A DNA stretch of 5,764 nucleotides from an uncultured Verrucomicrobia subdivision 3 bacterium (GTDB lineage: Bacteria; Verrucomicrobiota; Verrucomicrobiae; Limisphaerales; UBA11358). The translations under genes and the position numbers were made by a program. Below are positions 5,502-5,764 of this stretch, piece by piece. Within the stretch, counting starts at the first letter, position 1, and each line of letters begins with the position of its first letter. Under the pieces are notes generated by a model. The model was not told the origin of the DNA. It saw nothing but the letters and a program-made list of their open reading frames with translations, and did no database searches. The stretch spans positions 1 to 5,764 of the forward strand of contig CAIXPZ010000256.1 in NCBI GenBank assembly GCA_903921455.1, read 5' to 3'.

Positions 5502-5518
5502 TTGGCATGGTTTTAGCA
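5502..5518 (+). promoter_or_regulatory. Sigma54-like -24/-12 element
   Basis: TTGGCATGGTTTTAGCA matches the sigma54 pattern TGGCAC-N5-TTGC with the essential GG (5504-5505) and GC (5516-5517) at the correct spacing. It differs by T for C in the -24 block and A for T in the -12 block. It lies 100 bp upstream of the gapA start and about 45 bp downstream of the glycosyltransferase stop. No enhancer-binding activator or its site is visible in the window. Confidence 0.4.
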
Positions 5519-5539
5519 AGAATGTTCAGTAATTCTTCG

Positions 5540-5567
5540 TTGACCATGGCTTTCTCCCAGCTAAAAT
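5540..5567 (+). promoter_or_regulatory. Candidate gapA promoter TTGACC-N16-TAAAAT
   Basis: TTGACC (5540-5545) and TAAAAT (5562-5567) lie 16 nt apart and are the closest match to a vegetative promoter in the window. A start near 5574 would leave a 5' leader of about 44 nt before ATG 5618. This fits a strongly expressed glycolytic gene and contrasts with the near-leaderless genes upstream. Confidence 0.6.
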
Positions 5568-5598
5568 GCTCGCTCGGTAACGCGAACCATTTACCAAA

Positions 5599-5603
5599 AA
5601 GGA
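5599..5603 (+). promoter_or_regulatory. Shine-Dalgarno-like AAGGA upstream of gapA
   Basis: AAGGA within AAAAAGGAATC lies 14 nt before the ATG at 5618, longer than the usual 5-9 nt. It is the only clear purine-rich ribosome-binding candidate before a confident gene in this window; sppA, upp, the PAP2 gene and the glycosyltransferase gene have none. Confidence 0.45.
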
Positions 5604-5611
5604 ATCAATAA

Positions 5612-5764
<153 letters not shown>

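Noticed and set aside
4609..5547. Minus-strand open frame of 312 codons opposite the glycosyltransferase gene
   Set aside because: Composition is dominated by Arg, His, Glu and Gly with no motif; it mirrors the codon pattern of the real plus-strand gene.

Overview
The window most resembles a GC-rich bacterial chromosome of the PVC group, most likely Verrucomicrobiota. This is an inference from three things: the SppA and UPRT sequences, a GAPDH N-terminus of the long 'glycosomal-like' type, and near-leaderless genes with TTGC-N17-TAG..T promoters. No rRNA, tRNA or CRISPR array is visible.

Layout. Positions 1-88 may hold the C-terminal tail of an upstream gene. Positions 89 to about 1270 are visibly more AT-rich than the rest. 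This stretch carries two small orphan genes with exported-type N-termini: a lipoprotein (438-806) and a membrane-anchored or secreted protein (936-1235). They are separated by inverted-repeat elements that resemble integron attC recombination sites: GCCTAA...GTTAGGC at 308-399, a T-tracted hairpin around 833-915, and an incomplete site at 1249-1281. I read it as a possible small or decayed gene-cassette array. No integrase is present, so this is a hypothesis.

From about 1280 the sequence becomes GC-rich and housekeeping in character. A 14-bp-stem inverted repeat (1354-1418) lies just upstream of the promoter of sppA (1463-2623, signal peptide peptidase). upp (2630-3253, uracil phosphoribosyltransferase) follows 6 bp later, so the two look like an operon. 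A PAP2-superfamily phosphatase (complement 3250-3921) converges on upp, and their stop codons share a TTAA palindrome. It is transcribed divergently from an ArnT-like GT39/GT83 membrane glycosyltransferase (3988-5457). That pair could work together in polyprenyl-phosphate-linked envelope glycosylation: the transferase would release polyprenyl phosphate, and PAP2 enzymes recycle polyprenyl or lipid phosphates.

The window ends inside gapA (5618 onward), preceded by a good sigma70-type promoter and, upstream of that, a sigma54-like -24/-12 element. The visible GAPDH N-terminus resembles the kinetoplastid glycosomal enzyme and carries Val where the NAD-ribose-binding Asp is expected.
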